From Thermocoleostomius sinensis A174 (GTDB lineage Bacteria > Cyanobacteriota > Cyanobacteriia > Elainellales > Elainellaceae), in NCBI RefSeq assembly GCF_026802175.1, contig NZ_CP113797.1:4689026-4753025 (forward strand): 64,000 nt of DNA, written 5' to 3'. This document shows positions 16,646-25,944 of the stretch, one piece after another (within the stretch, counting starts at the first letter, position 1; every line of letters starts with the position of its first letter). The notes beneath the pieces were generated by a model. That model ran no database searches. It worked only from the letters and a program-made list of their open reading frames with translations, and was not told the origin of the DNA. The position numbers and the translations under genes are program-made.

Positions 16646-18442
16646 ATGACTAGACTACAATCGCGTAGGCGAGTACCCTTCTGGAGTTGGCAGTCGATCA
16701 AGCGTTCGTTTGTCATACTAGGGGCGATCGTTGTTGGCAGTATACTCCTGGTTTCCGCCCCCATCGCTCGCGGACAAGCACCAGAATCTCCAGTCGAATC
16801 TTCCACAGTCGAAGTGCCAACCATCCTGGAGTTTGACCAGTTGCAATTTCCAGAAGTTAATGAGTTTCTATTACCCGTTGGCAACTACATCAATTCTGCG
16901 CCTGTTCATTTAGATGGCCGAGTTCTGTTCCGAGTTGCTCCTACCGAGAATTTTACGGCAGACATCCGAGCCGCTGAAATTGAACAGCGCTTGAGTCGAT
17001 TAGCCAGCGATACAGCCGATCCAGAGGCGCTGACGGTTGACTGGGCGTTAGCTGGAAATCAACCAGTTATCCAAGTCAACGGCGATCTGTTGTTTACTGT
17101 CACTAGTCAAGACGCTCAGTTAAGCGGTCTTTCCGATCCCACTGTACGAGCAGAACAACTCAGCCAAGTGATCGAAGACGCCTTGGAACGCTATCAAGAG
17201 GAACGACAGCCACAGTATTTGCAACAACAGCTAAGAATTGCTGGTGTTATTTTGCTGATAATGTTGGTCTTAAGCTGGATCTTTGCCTTGATACAACGGC
17301 GAATACGACGGCGAAAAGAGCGGGCCACACAGGTTCAACCTGTCTCTATTGAAGACCTGGCAGATACATCTTCGTCACAGCAGGTAGTTACGGCCTTGCG
17401 CCACAAGGTTACGCGACAACAAAAGCTGGGTTTTCTTGATTTTCAGCGCTGGTTGTGCCAGTTGGGACAGATCTTAGTGTGGGGAGGCGGTAGCTTTGTG
17501 ATCTTGGGGCTATTTCCCTATACTCGCGTTCTGCAAACCTTAGCTCTGACCCTGTTGAAAATTCCATTTCGGATCGCTCTAGCGGTTTTGCTGACCTATG
17601 GAGCTATTCGCTTGAGCAATGTCTTAATCGATCGCGTCGGCCTAACTTTGCAAGAGCGGGCCACGTTGGCCTCAATGCAATCACAACGGCTCGTGTTACG
17701 GTTTTCCACTTTCTCGCAGGTAATCAAAAGCATTGCTGCTTTTCTGCTGATCAGCATTGGAGTACTTTCCTCTCTATCCGGCTTTGGCATTGATTTAGCG
17801 CCCCTCCTTGCTGGTGCTGGTATTGTCGGTTTAGCTCTTTCACTGGCGTCTCAAAACCTGCTGCGCGACGTGATCAACGGATTTTTGATCTTGATGGAAG
17901 ATCAGTATGGTGTTGGAGATGTGATTGTTATTGGCAATGTATCGGGGTTTGTTGAAACGATGAATTTGCGAATTACTCAACTACGTAACGAAGAAGGAGG
18001 GTTAATTACTATTCCCAATAGCCAAATTACAGTTGTGCAAAACCTTTCTAAAGAATGGTCGCGGGTTGATCTGCGAATTCCTGTTGATCCAGCGGCTGAC
18101 ATCAATTATGCTTTGGAAATCATTGAGCGCGTCGCCCAAGACATGAGAGATGATCCAACCTGGAAAGCGATAATTCTAGAACCGCCTCTGCTGCTAGGCG
18201 TTGATAATCTAGACCACATCGGTGCAACAGTCCGAATTTGGATTAAAACTCAGCCATTGAAACAATGGGATGTAGCTCGTGAATATCGCCGACGCTTGAA
18301 ATTGGCATTCGATAAAGCTGGCATCAATATTGGCGTTCCTCAACAGACGCTGCATGTGCAATCCGCCTTGCCAGTCGTTACCGTCTCAGACGATCGTCAA
18401 GACCGAGCAAAGCGCGACAATGGTACCAGCAGTCATTCCTAG
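16646..18442 (+). CDS. MscS-family mechanosensitive ion channel
   Basis: A 598-residue membrane protein. A signal peptide (residues ~20-43, ending PIARGQA) precedes a periplasmic domain of ~170 residues, then five or so helices. The pore-lining TM3 is GAGIVGLALSLASQNLLRDV with the small-residue packing of MscS, followed by the beta domain with DVIVIGNVSGFVETMNLRIT and EEGGLITIPNSQI. MscS channels open under membrane tension and release solutes during hypo-osmotic shock. A GAGGAG ribosome site precedes the ATG. It is followed 58 bases later by the GH15 gene and may be co-transcribed with it. Confidence 0.9.
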   Translation: MTRLQSRRRVPFWSWQSIKRSFVILGAIVVGSILLVSAPIARGQAPESPVESSTVEVPTILEFDQLQFPEVNEFLLPVGNYINSAPVHLDGRVLFRVAPTENFTADIRAAEIEQRLSRLASDTADPEALTVDWALAGNQPVIQVNGDLLFTVTSQDAQLSGLSDPTVRAEQLSQVIEDALERYQEERQPQYLQQQLRIAGVILLIMLVLSWIFALIQRRIRRRKERATQVQPVSIEDLADTSSSQQVVTALRHKVTRQQKLGFLDFQRWLCQLGQILVWGGGSFVILGLFPYTRVLQTLALTLLKIPFRIALAVLLTYGAIRLSNVLIDRVGLTLQERATLASMQSQRLVLRFSTFSQVIKSIAAFLLISIGVLSSLSGFGIDLAPLLAGAGIVGLALSLASQNLLRDVINGFLILMEDQYGVGDVIVIGNVSGFVETMNLRITQLRNEEGGLITIPNSQITVVQNLSKEWSRVDLRIPVDPAADINYALEIIERVAQDMRDDPTWKAIILEPPLLLGVDNLDHIGATVRIWIKTQPLKQWDVAREYRRRLKLAFDKAGINIGVPQQTLHVQSALPVVTVSDDRQDRAKRDNGTSSHS

Positions 18443-18500
18443 TTTGCAATTTTTTGATTTCCTCTTTGTTTCCCACTGATTCTCTTCCCACTGATCCTTT

Positions 18501-20357
18501 ATGAGTTACCAGCCAATCGAGAACTATGGCATTATTGGCAATCTCTACACCACTGCTTTAGTGGGCTTAAACGGGTCGATCGACTGGTTTTGCTTTCCCC
18601 ATCACGATTCTCCCAGTGTGTTTGCTGCCATCTTGGATCAACACAAAGGCGGACGGTTTCAAATTCATCCCCTGTTATCAGAGGTGCACCACAATCAGTT
18701 GTCCTGTAAGCAGCAGTACTGGCCAAGCACAAATGTTCTAATTACCCGCTTCTTGACCCCAGATGGCATTGGAGAATTGATAGACTTCATGCCGATCGTA
18801 TCGACTCGCGATCCCAACTATCATGGCTTGGTACGGCAAGTGCGGGTGGAACGGGGAACCATGGCCTTCAACGTTGCCTGTTTTCCTGCGTTTAATTATG
18901 CTCGCGATGCTCATGATGTGGTGTTAACAGAATCAGGTGCTGCGTTTCACTCCAATCATCTCAAACTGGGACTTGCGACGGATATTCCGTTGCAGCAAAA
19001 AGGCAGCGGCGTCTGTGCGGAAGTCAGTCTTAGCGAAGGCCAAATCGCCACGTTTGTCTTACGTCAACTCGACGATGGAGCCTGTGGACTGCCGTTAAGC
19101 GCTTTAGAAACCACCGATTTGTTTGAGAGTACGGTGAACTATTGGCACCGCTGGCTGTCCCAATGTACCTATCGAGGGCGTTGGCGAGAAATGGTAGAAC
19201 GATCGGCGCTGGTGTTGAAATTGCTCACATTTGAACCAACTGGTGCAATTGTTGCCGCCGCCACGACGAGTTTGCCAGAACAAGTAGGTGGTGAACGCAA
19301 TTGGGATTATCGTTATACCTGGATTCGGGATGCGGCCTTTACGCTCTATGCGTTGTTGCGAATCGGGTTTACTGAAGAAGCAGCGCAATTCATGAATTGG
19401 ATCGAGCAACGTTGCCGCGACTGTAGCACTGGGCAATGTGACGAAAACGGCCCGCTACAAATTGTCTACAGTATTGACGGAAAACCTGTTCGTGAAGAAA
19501 CCTTGCTATCGCACCTAGAAGGCTATCAAGGTTCTCAACCTGTCCGCCTTGGTAACGCTGCCTATGGTCAATTTCAGCTTGATATTTATGGAGAATTAAT
19601 GGATTCGGTATACCTGTACAACAAGTACGGGGTTCCGATTTCCTATGACCTCTGGACACATTTACGCAGCTTATTGAATTGGTTGTGCAACAACTGGCAA
19701 AGACCCGATCGCAGCATTTGGGAAGTGCGTAGCCAAGCCCGACCATTTGTATACTCAAAATTGATGTGTTGGGTGGCGCTCGATCGAGGATTACGGTTGG
19801 CCGACAAACGTTCTTTCCCATCAGAACGACAGCAATGGATAGAGGTGCGCAACCAAATCTACGAAGAAATTATGGAGAAGGGGTGGAATGCAACGCACAA
19901 TGCTTTTATCCAGTCCTACGATTGCGCTGCGCTGGATGCCAGCAGCTTACTGATGCCACTGGTATTCTTTGTCTCACCCAATGATCCACGCATGCTTAAA
20001 ACGTTAGCCGCCATCAACCGATCGCCTCAGCAGGGCGGTTTGGTGTCTGGCGGGCAGGTCTATCGCTATCAAGTAGAACAAGCTGCCGACGGGTTGCAGG
20101 GGGGAGAGGGCACGTTTAATATTTGCACATTTTGGTTGGTAGAAGCCATGACGCGGGCGGGACGGGTCGATCGCCAACAACTGAAGCAGGCTCGTCTACT
20201 GTTTGAAAAGATGCTGAGTTATGCTAATCATCTAGGGCTTTACAGTGAGGAAATTGGGCCAAGCGGCGAAGCGTTAGGCAATTATCCGCAAGCTTTCACG
20301 CATTTGTCCTTAATTAGTGCGGCCTGGAATCTAGATAGGGCATTGGATCAGCAATAG
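18501..20357 (+). CDS. Glycoside hydrolase family 15 protein (glucoamylase/trehalase-like)
   Basis: A 618-residue GH15 protein with a complete family layout. The N-terminal beta-sandwich begins [20 protein letters not shown]. The (alpha/alpha)6 catalytic domain starts around residue 230 with [20 protein letters not shown], which carries the general-acid region. The second catalytic segment is [17 protein letters not shown] near residue 535. This type hydrolyses alpha-glucosidic bonds in glucans or trehalose; substrate cannot be read. No signal peptide is visible, so it is cytoplasmic. Its place after a mechanosensitive channel suggests a role in compatible-solute or glycogen turnover (inference). 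Confidence 0.88.
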   Translation: MSYQPIENYGIIGNLYTTALVGLNGSIDWFCFPHHDSPSVFAAILDQHKGGRFQIHPLLSEVHHNQLSCKQQYWPSTNVLITRFLTPDGIGELIDFMPIVSTRDPNYHGLVRQVRVERGTMAFNVACFPAFNYARDAHDVVLTESGAAFHSNHLKLGLATDIPLQQKGSGVCAEVSLSEGQIATFVLRQLDDGACGLPLSALETTDLFESTVNYWHRWLSQCTYRGRWREMVERSALVLKLLTFEPTGAIVAAATTSLPEQVGGERNWDYRYTWIRDAAFTLYALLRIGFTEEAAQFMNWIEQRCRDCSTGQCDENGPLQIVYSIDGKPVREETLLSHLEGYQGSQPVRLGNAAYGQFQLDIYGELMDSVYLYNKYGVPISYDLWTHLRSLLNWLCNNWQRPDRSIWEVRSQARPFVYSKLMCWVALDRGLRLADKRSFPSERQQWIEVRNQIYEEIMEKGWNATHNAFIQSYDCAALDASSLLMPLVFFVSPNDPRMLKTLAAINRSPQQGGLVSGGQVYRYQVEQAADGLQGGEGTFNICTFWLVEAMTRAGRVDRQQLKQARLLFEKMLSYANHLGLYSEEIGPSGEALGNYPQAFTHLSLISAAWNLDRALDQQ

Positions 20358-20367
20358 TTTGGTTTCG

Positions 20368-20391
20368 TTTTATTATGTAAACATAATAAAA
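20368..20391. promoter_or_regulatory. A/T-only inverted repeat after the GH15 gene
   Basis: TTTTATTATG (20368-20377), TAAA and CATAATAAAA (20382-20391) form perfect 10-bp arms just after the GH15 stop. The stem lacks G/C strength and a downstream T-run, so it may be a weak terminator or mRNA 3' end. The rest of the spacer to 20677 has another small repeat, GGGAAG-TAC-CTTCCC (20550-20564), and no gene. Confidence 0.4.
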
Positions 20392-20677
20392 AAACTGAAC
20401 TGAATCTTTTACGATCAAATACGATCAAAGTATTCGGGTATATGGAAGAACATCAATAATTTCATTTGTCCGATACGCTGTAGCTTAGCAATTAGTCAAA
20501 GACTGTCCTTGAGTTGCCCAGCTAATTACTGTTGGAAAGGTGGGTTGTCGGGAAGTACCTTCCCAAACAGTACACCTAATCTCAAAAGGATAGATAGTCA
20601 CAATACTGAATTATCATCGTTCCACCTCACACATTATTACCGTTATTCACAGATTAGAGTTATTGGATAGAAGACCT

Positions 20678-20944
20678 ATGAACATTCTTGCTTGGATCAT
20701 CTTAGGACTACTGGCCGGTGCAATCGCTAAAGCAATCTATCCTGGAAATCAAGGCGGTGGCATTCTCGCCACAATGTTACTGGGTATCATTGGCGCCTTT
20801 ATTGGTGGTTCGCTTTACACCCTCCTGACAACAGGGCAACTAGCGATCACAGCGGCTGGATTTAGTATTGGCGGACTGATTGTGGCAATTATTGGTGCCT
20901 TGATTGCCATTTGGCTTTGGGGGTTATTGGCTCGCCGTGCCTGA
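20678..20944 (+). CDS. GlsB/YeaQ/YmgE stress-response membrane protein, copy 2
   Basis: An 88-residue three-helix membrane protein nearly matching the copy at 10179-10454: WIILGLLAGAIAKAIYPGNQ, GGGILATMLLGIIGAFIGGS and LIVAIIGALIAIWLWGLLAR. The ATG at 20678 is chosen because the homologous core starts there; the open frame extends five codons further. The two copies lie about 10 kb apart in opposite orientation, on either side of the pump, antiporter, CsbD, channel and GH15 genes. Function is unknown beyond stress association in the family. Confidence 0.87.
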   Translation: MNILAWIILGLLAGAIAKAIYPGNQGGGILATMLLGIIGAFIGGSLYTLLTTGQLAITAAGFSIGGLIVAIIGALIAIWLWGLLARRA

Positions 20945-20987
20945 TGACGTTTAACCTCCTTCGTCATTCCTGTCTAGCTCATAGCTG

Positions 20988-21021
20988 AAAAGTTCCCCCT
21001 TGCATGGAGGGGGAATCTTTT
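20988..21021. terminator. Bidirectional intrinsic terminator between glsB-like copy 2 and chlB
   Basis: TTCCCCCT (20993-21000), a 7-base loop and AGGGGGAA (21008-21015) form a perfect 8-bp stem. It is followed on the plus strand by TCTTTT and preceded by AAAA. The T-tracts on both strands allow it to stop the plus-strand glsB-like transcript and the minus-strand chlB transcript that converge here. Confidence 0.8.
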
Positions 21022-21053
21022 ACTTGGGTGATTTGGGTAAGCGTCGGTTTAAG

Positions 21054-22580
21054 CTAGGCACCTACGGCTTCTTTAGCCGCATACATCACTTCTAGCGAAA
21101 TCTCTGTCAAGCCTCGATCGCGAGCAAATTTCTCGGTATTGCGTTTTACCTTACCGCGCACAAAGCCGGGTACTTTGTTGAGTTCCGCTTGGGCTTCCTT
21201 TGTCCAGTTGAGATCCGATTCCGCCGAAACGCCTTTGGTGATCACTTCCTTCGTGTCGTGACCGCCGAAAATTTCCAGTAGATGATCTTCCATGCCCAGC
21301 GTGAAGGAGTTGTAGATTAAGTCTACGACTTGATTCGTGCCTTCGTAGCCCACGAAGGGTCTGTAGCCGATCGGGAAATTTTGAATGTGAATCGGAGCCG
21401 CAATTACGCCACAGGGGATATTCAGCCGCTTACCGACGTGGCGTTCCATTTGCGTGCCAAAAATCGCCGCTGGTTCTAAACGAGCGATCGCATCGGCAAT
21501 GGCTCCGTGATCATCGCTGATCAACACATCATCGCAATATTCACTAACTTGTTCCCGAAACCATTCCGCATCATATTTACAGTAGGTTCCTGACAGGACG
21601 ACGTGAATACCCATTTCTCGCGTCAATATTTTGGTAATTGCAGCGGCATGGGTATTATCTCCAAATACTACCGCTTTCTTTCCAGTTAAGTTCTGGCAAT
21701 CAATCGATCGCGAGAACCAAGCAGCTTGTGAAACGAAGCGAGTTTGTTCATCAATGAATGGTTCATAATCTACAGTTGCGCCTTGCTCATTCAGCAATTT
21801 CTGAATCATGCGGATGCAACGGGCTGTTTCTACAACACCAATCGGCGTGATATCTACAAACGGTGTACCGAATTGCTCATGCAGGTATTTGGCCGTTGAC
21901 AACCCAATTTCCCGATAGGGAATTAAGTTAAACCAAGCCTGCGATAGATGTTTCAGGTCATGTACCGATGCACCTTCTGGAATTACCGCATTGACTGTAA
22001 TACCCAGATCTCGCATCAACTTCTTCAATTCCATACAATCGTGCTGGTTGTGGAAGCCAAGGGTTGTCACGCCGATGATATTCACCGAGGGCGTTGCCGT
22101 TTTACCGTCCGGTAGTTCTCCTTTTTTGCGGGCTTTTTCCGTGTAAAACTGCACAATTTGTTGTAAGGTGCGATCGGCCGCTTGTAGCTCGTTGACACGA
22201 TAGTGATTCACATCCGCCAGCAGTACATCACCCTTTGCCTCCAATTGGGCCCGATCGACAAAGTTCTGCAAATCTTCTTGCAAAATGCTGGAAGTACAAG
22301 TAGGCGTTAAAACAATCAGATCTGGTCGTTCTTCCTGATCTTTGCGGGTGATGTTATCGACAACTTTTTCTTGCGAGCCACGCGCCAACACGTTGCGATC
22401 GACAATGCTAGCAGTGACAGGCGTGAAGTCCCGCTCCCGTTCCAGCATTGATCGCATGACATTAAAATAATCGTCCCCTAGTGGGGCATGCATGATGGCA
22501 TGAACGTTCTTAAACGAACTGGCGATGCGCAGTGTGCCAATGTGCGCCGGACCAGCATACATCCAGTAAGCCAATTTCAT
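21054..22580 (-). CDS. chlB: Light-independent protochlorophyllide reductase subunit B
   Basis: The 508-residue catalytic subunit of DPOR, which reduces protochlorophyllide to chlorophyllide without light, with ChlN and the ChlL reductase. It starts [15 protein letters not shown], as the family does. Asp36 (HAPLGDDYF) is the unusual Asp ligand of the 4Fe-4S NB-cluster, and C96 lies in TPTCTSSI. The C-terminal ~70 residues ([20 protein letters not shown]) are the PCP_red-type domain. It is transcribed away from chlL/chlN, about 4.5 kb off. The enzyme is oxygen-sensitive and matters in darkness. Confidence 0.97.
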   Translation of the reverse strand: MKLAYWMYAGPAHIGTLRIASSFKNVHAIMHAPLGDDYFNVMRSMLERERDFTPVTASIVDRNVLARGSQEKVVDNITRKDQEERPDLIVLTPTCTSSILQEDLQNFVDRAQLEAKGDVLLADVNHYRVNELQAADRTLQQIVQFYTEKARKKGELPDGKTATPSVNIIGVTTLGFHNQHDCMELKKLMRDLGITVNAVIPEGASVHDLKHLSQAWFNLIPYREIGLSTAKYLHEQFGTPFVDITPIGVVETARCIRMIQKLLNEQGATVDYEPFIDEQTRFVSQAAWFSRSIDCQNLTGKKAVVFGDNTHAAAITKILTREMGIHVVLSGTYCKYDAEWFREQVSEYCDDVLISDDHGAIADAIARLEPAAIFGTQMERHVGKRLNIPCGVIAAPIHIQNFPIGYRPFVGYEGTNQVVDLIYNSFTLGMEDHLLEIFGGHDTKEVITKGVSAESDLNWTKEAQAELNKVPGFVRGKVKRNTEKFARDRGLTEISLEVMYAAKEAVGA

Positions 22581-22744
22581 AGAGTCAAATCTCCCTTGAT
22601 GATGGGTGCGGCGAGGCTTGAGTTGGCTCTAGGCTTGCTCTGGGGCTTTCCTGGACTTTGAGGTTAATTGAGTTGAGGTCAATCGAGTTGGTTGAGGTTA
22701 TAAGGCTATTTTTCGATTGTCGCAGAAATGGGGAGATCTGGGGA

Positions 22745-22776
22745 GTGGATGGGTGGATGGGTGGATAGGTAGATGA
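22745..22776. repeat. Tandem 8-bp repeat in the chlB leader region
   Basis: Four head-to-tail copies of an 8-mer: GTGGATGG twice exact, then GTGGATAG and GTAGATGA. They lie in the 379-base spacer between chlB (minus) and the DUF4926 gene (plus). The rest of this spacer holds GAGTTGAGGTCAATCGAGTT-like short repeats and presumably both promoters. It is simple-sequence DNA prone to slippage. Confidence 0.75.
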
Positions 22777-22959
22777 GCGATTGTGTAAATCAGCTTCTAG
22801 TCTGGGTTTGAGGAGATTTGATTGGGTTTTGCAGGGGCAATTGTTGTAATCATTCTTGATGGTTTGTCATGTTCCGTAAAACCTTAGTGTTGAGTGTACT
22901 TAGCAAATTTAGTCCGTTTTGTGACTCTTTATCCTGATAGGTCGTAGGAGAGTTAAACA

Positions 22960-23151
22960 ATGGCCACTGTAGATTTATTTCAATGGATAGTTGTAGACCA
23001 AGATGTTCCCAATATTTTGGTGAAAGCGGGCGATCGAGGTATTGTGGTAGATTGTTTGCCTAGTAATGAAACTCAGCCAGAACTGGGATATGTGCTGGAA
23101 GTCTTTAAAGATGGCGAAACCTTAGATGTGGCGTCTGTTCCTGTTTCTTAG
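22960..23151 (+). CDS. DUF4926 domain protein
   Basis: A 63-residue protein matching the DUF4926 pattern: an N-terminal VVDQDVP, a turn KAGDRGIVVD, and the C-terminal GYVLEVFKDGETLDVASVPV. The small beta-barrel-like domain is widespread in cyanobacteria. In other genomes it is often found beside toxin-antitoxin or nuclease genes. An AGGAG-like GTAGGAGAG precedes the ATG. It begins the accessory stretch that separates chlB from chlL. Function unknown. Confidence 0.8.
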   Translation: MATVDLFQWIVVDQDVPNILVKAGDRGIVVDCLPSNETQPELGYVLEVFKDGETLDVASVPVS

Positions 23152-23239
23152 GTCACGCCATTACCTAAAGTATGGGGAAAATCAAGCGATGCAACTTTTC
23201 GTGATTCTTCTCACAAAGCCTCATAGCTGAAGAAGTTAT

Positions 23240-24424
23240 TTAGATATGTTTTGAAGCTTCTGCTTCATAACATTTAAGAATAAGCGGAGTAAGTTTATCC
23301 AAATCCTCAATGGAAGAGATAATTACTCTTGATGTTGCATCACCAAGAGAAGCCGTCATTTCTTGAACTTCAAAATCAGAGGCAAGAGATTTAACTGTTT
23401 CAATAGGTAGCCGCGTAACAAAGCTTTTCTTCTTCTGAGACAGATACAGCCTTAAAAACCACCAAGTTACTTTTCCAACGTTAATACCAAAATAAGAAAC
23501 AACGTCCTTGTATTTAATCTCTAAATGATAATCTTTGGAGGCTGCCACAATTTCTTTAACTTTCTCAAAAGCTGCTAGCTCTTCTTCTGTAGTTTCTACT
23601 TTCGCATCTACCATCGTTTCCTGTTCACCAACAGCATCAATGATTTCATCTGATGTATTGGTATTTTGCTCTTCGCCTGATTTTCCTATTTCTTGACTAA
23701 TAGAACGGGTCATCAGGTCAACCAAGCTAATTTGAATTGCTTTTTTAATAATTGGTTGAAATCGCTGAATTTTCCTGTCGTTGATTTTTCCTTCAATTTC
23801 ATAACTTGGAGAAAGCTTGCCAAGTTCTTTGAGAAGGAAACTCATAAAGTCCTTTGAAGGAGAACGCAATAAATTTCCTACGAGTTCGGTCAAACCTTTT
23901 ACATAAACCAATTCTTCAGCATGAACTTTAATAAGGTTTATATCAAAATTGTCTTTGTGAAAGAATTTAAGATTTTCTAAGTCTTTTGAATCGTAATCAA
24001 GAACATCAAAAGCAAAGAAAGGCTCATCGTCCATGATATTTTCATGGCGAAGATCTGTAAAGAAGCGATATTCGACTCCATTAGTAACGATAGAAACTTT
24101 TGTGGATATAAGTGCGTTGAAATATTTTTTCAATTGCCCATCATGTGCTTCTGGCTTTTTATCACGGGCTTTAGCCTCAACAATCATAACAATAGTTCCA
24201 TTAATGGCTATTGCATAATCTACTTTCTCAAATTGACCTGCTTTTTTAGTGGCAAAATCAGCCACATATTCAGGAATAACTTCGGACGGATCAAACACAT
24301 CGTAGCCAAGTGCACTGAAGAAAGGTGCAATTAAAGACATTTTTGTAGCTTGCTCTCCAACAACCCTGTCGGCATTTTTTTGGACTTGTTCAGCCAGTCT
24401 TGTAATATCCTCAGTGAACCCCAT
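23240..24424 (-). CDS. HsdR N-terminal-domain nuclease, stand-alone
   Basis: A 394-residue protein with the N-terminal nuclease domain of type I restriction HsdR, but no helicase, methylase or specificity genes nearby. The PD-(D/E)XK core is FEKVDYAIAINGTIVMIVEAK, with D69, E83 and K85. The region after about residue 140 is charged, and the C-terminus (SYFGINVGKVTWWFLRLYLS) is unassigned. The gene is clearly AT-rich and has no CGATCG site over 1.2 kb, unlike its surroundings, which suggests recent transfer. It may be an orphan defence or phage-derived nuclease. DNA cleavage is inferred. Confidence 0.82.
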   Translation of the reverse strand: MGFTEDITRLAEQVQKNADRVVGEQATKMSLIAPFFSALGYDVFDPSEVIPEYVADFATKKAGQFEKVDYAIAINGTIVMIVEAKARDKKPEAHDGQLKKYFNALISTKVSIVTNGVEYRFFTDLRHENIMDDEPFFAFDVLDYDSKDLENLKFFHKDNFDINLIKVHAEELVYVKGLTELVGNLLRSPSKDFMSFLLKELGKLSPSYEIEGKINDRKIQRFQPIIKKAIQISLVDLMTRSISQEIGKSGEEQNTNTSDEIIDAVGEQETMVDAKVETTEEELAAFEKVKEIVAASKDYHLEIKYKDVVSYFGINVGKVTWWFLRLYLSQKKKSFVTRLPIETVKSLASDFEVQEMTASLGDATSRVIISSIEDLDKLTPLILKCYEAEASKHI

Positions 24425-24593
24425 TCTGCTTCCTCATTAATGCACATAAACAGAATGTACAAAGGATTCATGCAAACAACCGGACAGTATAGGAAAATTC
24501 GCAAGTTTTTCAAGATTCTCGAAGTTTTAGGCAGAGTGAGCAATGCCTACCTACGAGAGTTTTTTCGACAGACTCTTAGTCAGACGATTTATC

Positions 24594-24658
24594 GATCGAT
24601 AAAGACATAACCTCACCAACTTTTCAGCCGCCACTAGATTCAATCGCTCAAGTGTATC
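24594..24658 (-). pseudogene. Remnant of an XRE regulator 3' end
   Basis: The 65 bases match 25325-25389 of the XRE gene at 56 of 65 positions by hand alignment. On the minus strand they read DTLERLNLVAAEKLVRLCLY then RSINR, against DTLERLNPAAAEEFVMLYLY and RSSQN in the intact gene. The upstream helix-turn-helix part is absent. The fragment lies 731 bases from the intact copy, with a Uma2 gene between, so it is a decayed duplicate. Confidence 0.8.
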
Positions 24659-24670
24659 GTATCTACTGTT

Positions 24671-25234
24671 TTACTCTAGCAACCAACCAAAGACCAAACC
24701 TACCCTCAAATTCAACTCATTGGCAAAGGAGGGAACTGGAAGTATTTGTTCTGGTTGATCAAACACTCCTGGTTGCTGCTTCGGAAGATAGACAAAAACA
24801 GTTTGCTCATCAGGGTCAATTAACCAACCCATCTGAGTTCCATGATTCAGACAATGCAGAATGTTTTTGGTGACTTTTGTTTGACTTTGATCAGGCGACA
24901 GGATTTCAATCGCCCAGTCAGGAGCGATCGAAAAAGTATTAGCAACCTCGCCATTTTGGTCACGGGGAATTCTTTGCCAAGTAAATACAGACACATCTGG
25001 AACAATTGAGCGCCCACCAAATGTACAACGCAGTTCCGAAAACGCTCGTGCAATTTGTCGAGCTTTAAGCATCACGTTGATAATGGTAGAGCATTCAGTT
25101 TGGATAGTGCTGTGCTTCCCCTGGGGCATTGGCTTTTGAATGATCTGCCCATCAATATACTCATTGGCAGGCTTAGTTTCTGGCAGCATCAGAAACTCCT
25201 CCAGAGTAATGGGTTTAGATGGAGACTGTACCAT
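24671..25234 (-). CDS. Uma2-family (DUF820) PD-(D/E)XK nuclease, copy 1
   Basis: A 187-residue Uma2/DUF820 protein. It has TLEEFLMLPETKPANEYIDG with the N-terminal Glu region, VPDVSVF, and DWAIEILSPDQSQTK carrying the E...K part of a PD-(D/E)XK-like core. The C-terminus has the usual WLIDPDEQTVFVYLP strand. Uma2 genes are abundant in cyanobacterial chromosomes and are often considered mobile; their biological role is unclear. The gene is flanked by an XRE gene and its decayed copy on the same strand. A second Uma2 gene lies at 25945. Confidence 0.87.
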   Translation of the reverse strand: MVQSPSKPITLEEFLMLPETKPANEYIDGQIIQKPMPQGKHSTIQTECSTIINVMLKARQIARAFSELRCTFGGRSIVPDVSVFTWQRIPRDQNGEVANTFSIAPDWAIEILSPDQSQTKVTKNILHCLNHGTQMGWLIDPDEQTVFVYLPKQQPGVFDQPEQILPVPSFANELNLRVGLVFGWLLE

Positions 25235-25302
25235 TTGAACTCTCTTATGACAGGAGTTGGATAGGCGTGTATTAATTTTAGAAGATACGCACGTTTAATG
25301 CT

Positions 25303-25545
25303 TTAATCAAAATTATTTTGGCTCGATCGATAAAGATATAACATCACAAACTCTTCAGCCGCAGCCGGATTCAACCGCTCAAGTGTATCCTTAATTTCCG
25401 CCACAGCCTCAGCCGATGGATCGCGACTTTCATTGACCCATCGGTTCACATTGGAAGGAGGAACCTTCATCTCGATCGCCAGTTGAGTCTGACTAATCCC
25501 ATACGTTTCTAGGACACGCCTTAGCGCTTTGCCCGCTCTACCCAT
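25303..25545 (-). CDS. XRE-type helix-turn-helix protein
   Basis: An 80-residue one-domain DNA-binding protein. The helix-turn-helix reads YGISQTQLAIEMKVPPSNVN and then RWVNESRDPS, a Cro/C1 pattern with the recognition helix at about residues 28-40. The C-terminal extension ends LERLNPAAAEEFVMLYLYRS. It lies 68 bases before the Uma2 gene on the same strand, so the two may be co-transcribed like a two-gene module. A 65-base remnant of a second copy lies beyond that Uma2 gene. Confidence 0.83.
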   Translation of the reverse strand: MGRAGKALRRVLETYGISQTQLAIEMKVPPSNVNRWVNESRDPSAEAVAEIKDTLERLNPAAAEEFVMLYLYRSSQNNFD

Positions 25546-25726
25546 ACTTCAAGTTTTGCAAGAAGCTTTTGCAGAATTGCCAATTGGTATTGCCATTTGT
25601 CATAGATGGTGTAGAATAAATTTTGCGATCGGCGGTTAGATCGCTAATAAGTCAAAGCCAGTGCGTCGTAGCTACCAACTTCTCTGCACTGGCCGATGTT
25701 CCATTTGCATGGAGAACAACTGAATT

Positions 25727-25909
25727 ATGACATATCGGGAGCGTATTACTCCTTGGGTTGTCGTGCGCCTATTACCCAACATGCAGCGAGTGGTAATTGG
25801 GCGATTTCACCGACGATCGGACGCGGAAGGACATTTACGATTTCTTCGACAGCAAATTCCAGATGAAACGTTCGCGATTATCTTCGATTGTCCACCTTCA
25901 AATTTATGA
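25727..25909 (+). CDS. Small conserved cyanobacterial protein
   Basis: A 60-residue basic protein: MTYRERITPWVVVRLLPNMQ, then RFHRRSDAEGHLRFLRQQIP and TFAIIFD. Similar short proteins with a PWVVxRLLPNMQR start and an RRSDAEGH core are familiar from cyanobacterial genomes, where they are annotated only as hypothetical. A GGAG-like GCATGGAGAAC lies upstream of the ATG. It is convergent with the second Uma2 gene. Function unknown. Confidence 0.68.
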   Translation: MTYRERITPWVVVRLLPNMQRVVIGRFHRRSDAEGHLRFLRQQIPDETFAIIFDCPPSNL

Positions 25910-25944
25910 GTGGTGTCTTTAAATATATGAAGATGAGTGGAGGG

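Noticed and set aside
22745-22776. CRISPR array
   Set aside because: Units are only 8 bp with no spacers; it is a simple tandem repeat. No CRISPR array was seen elsewhere.
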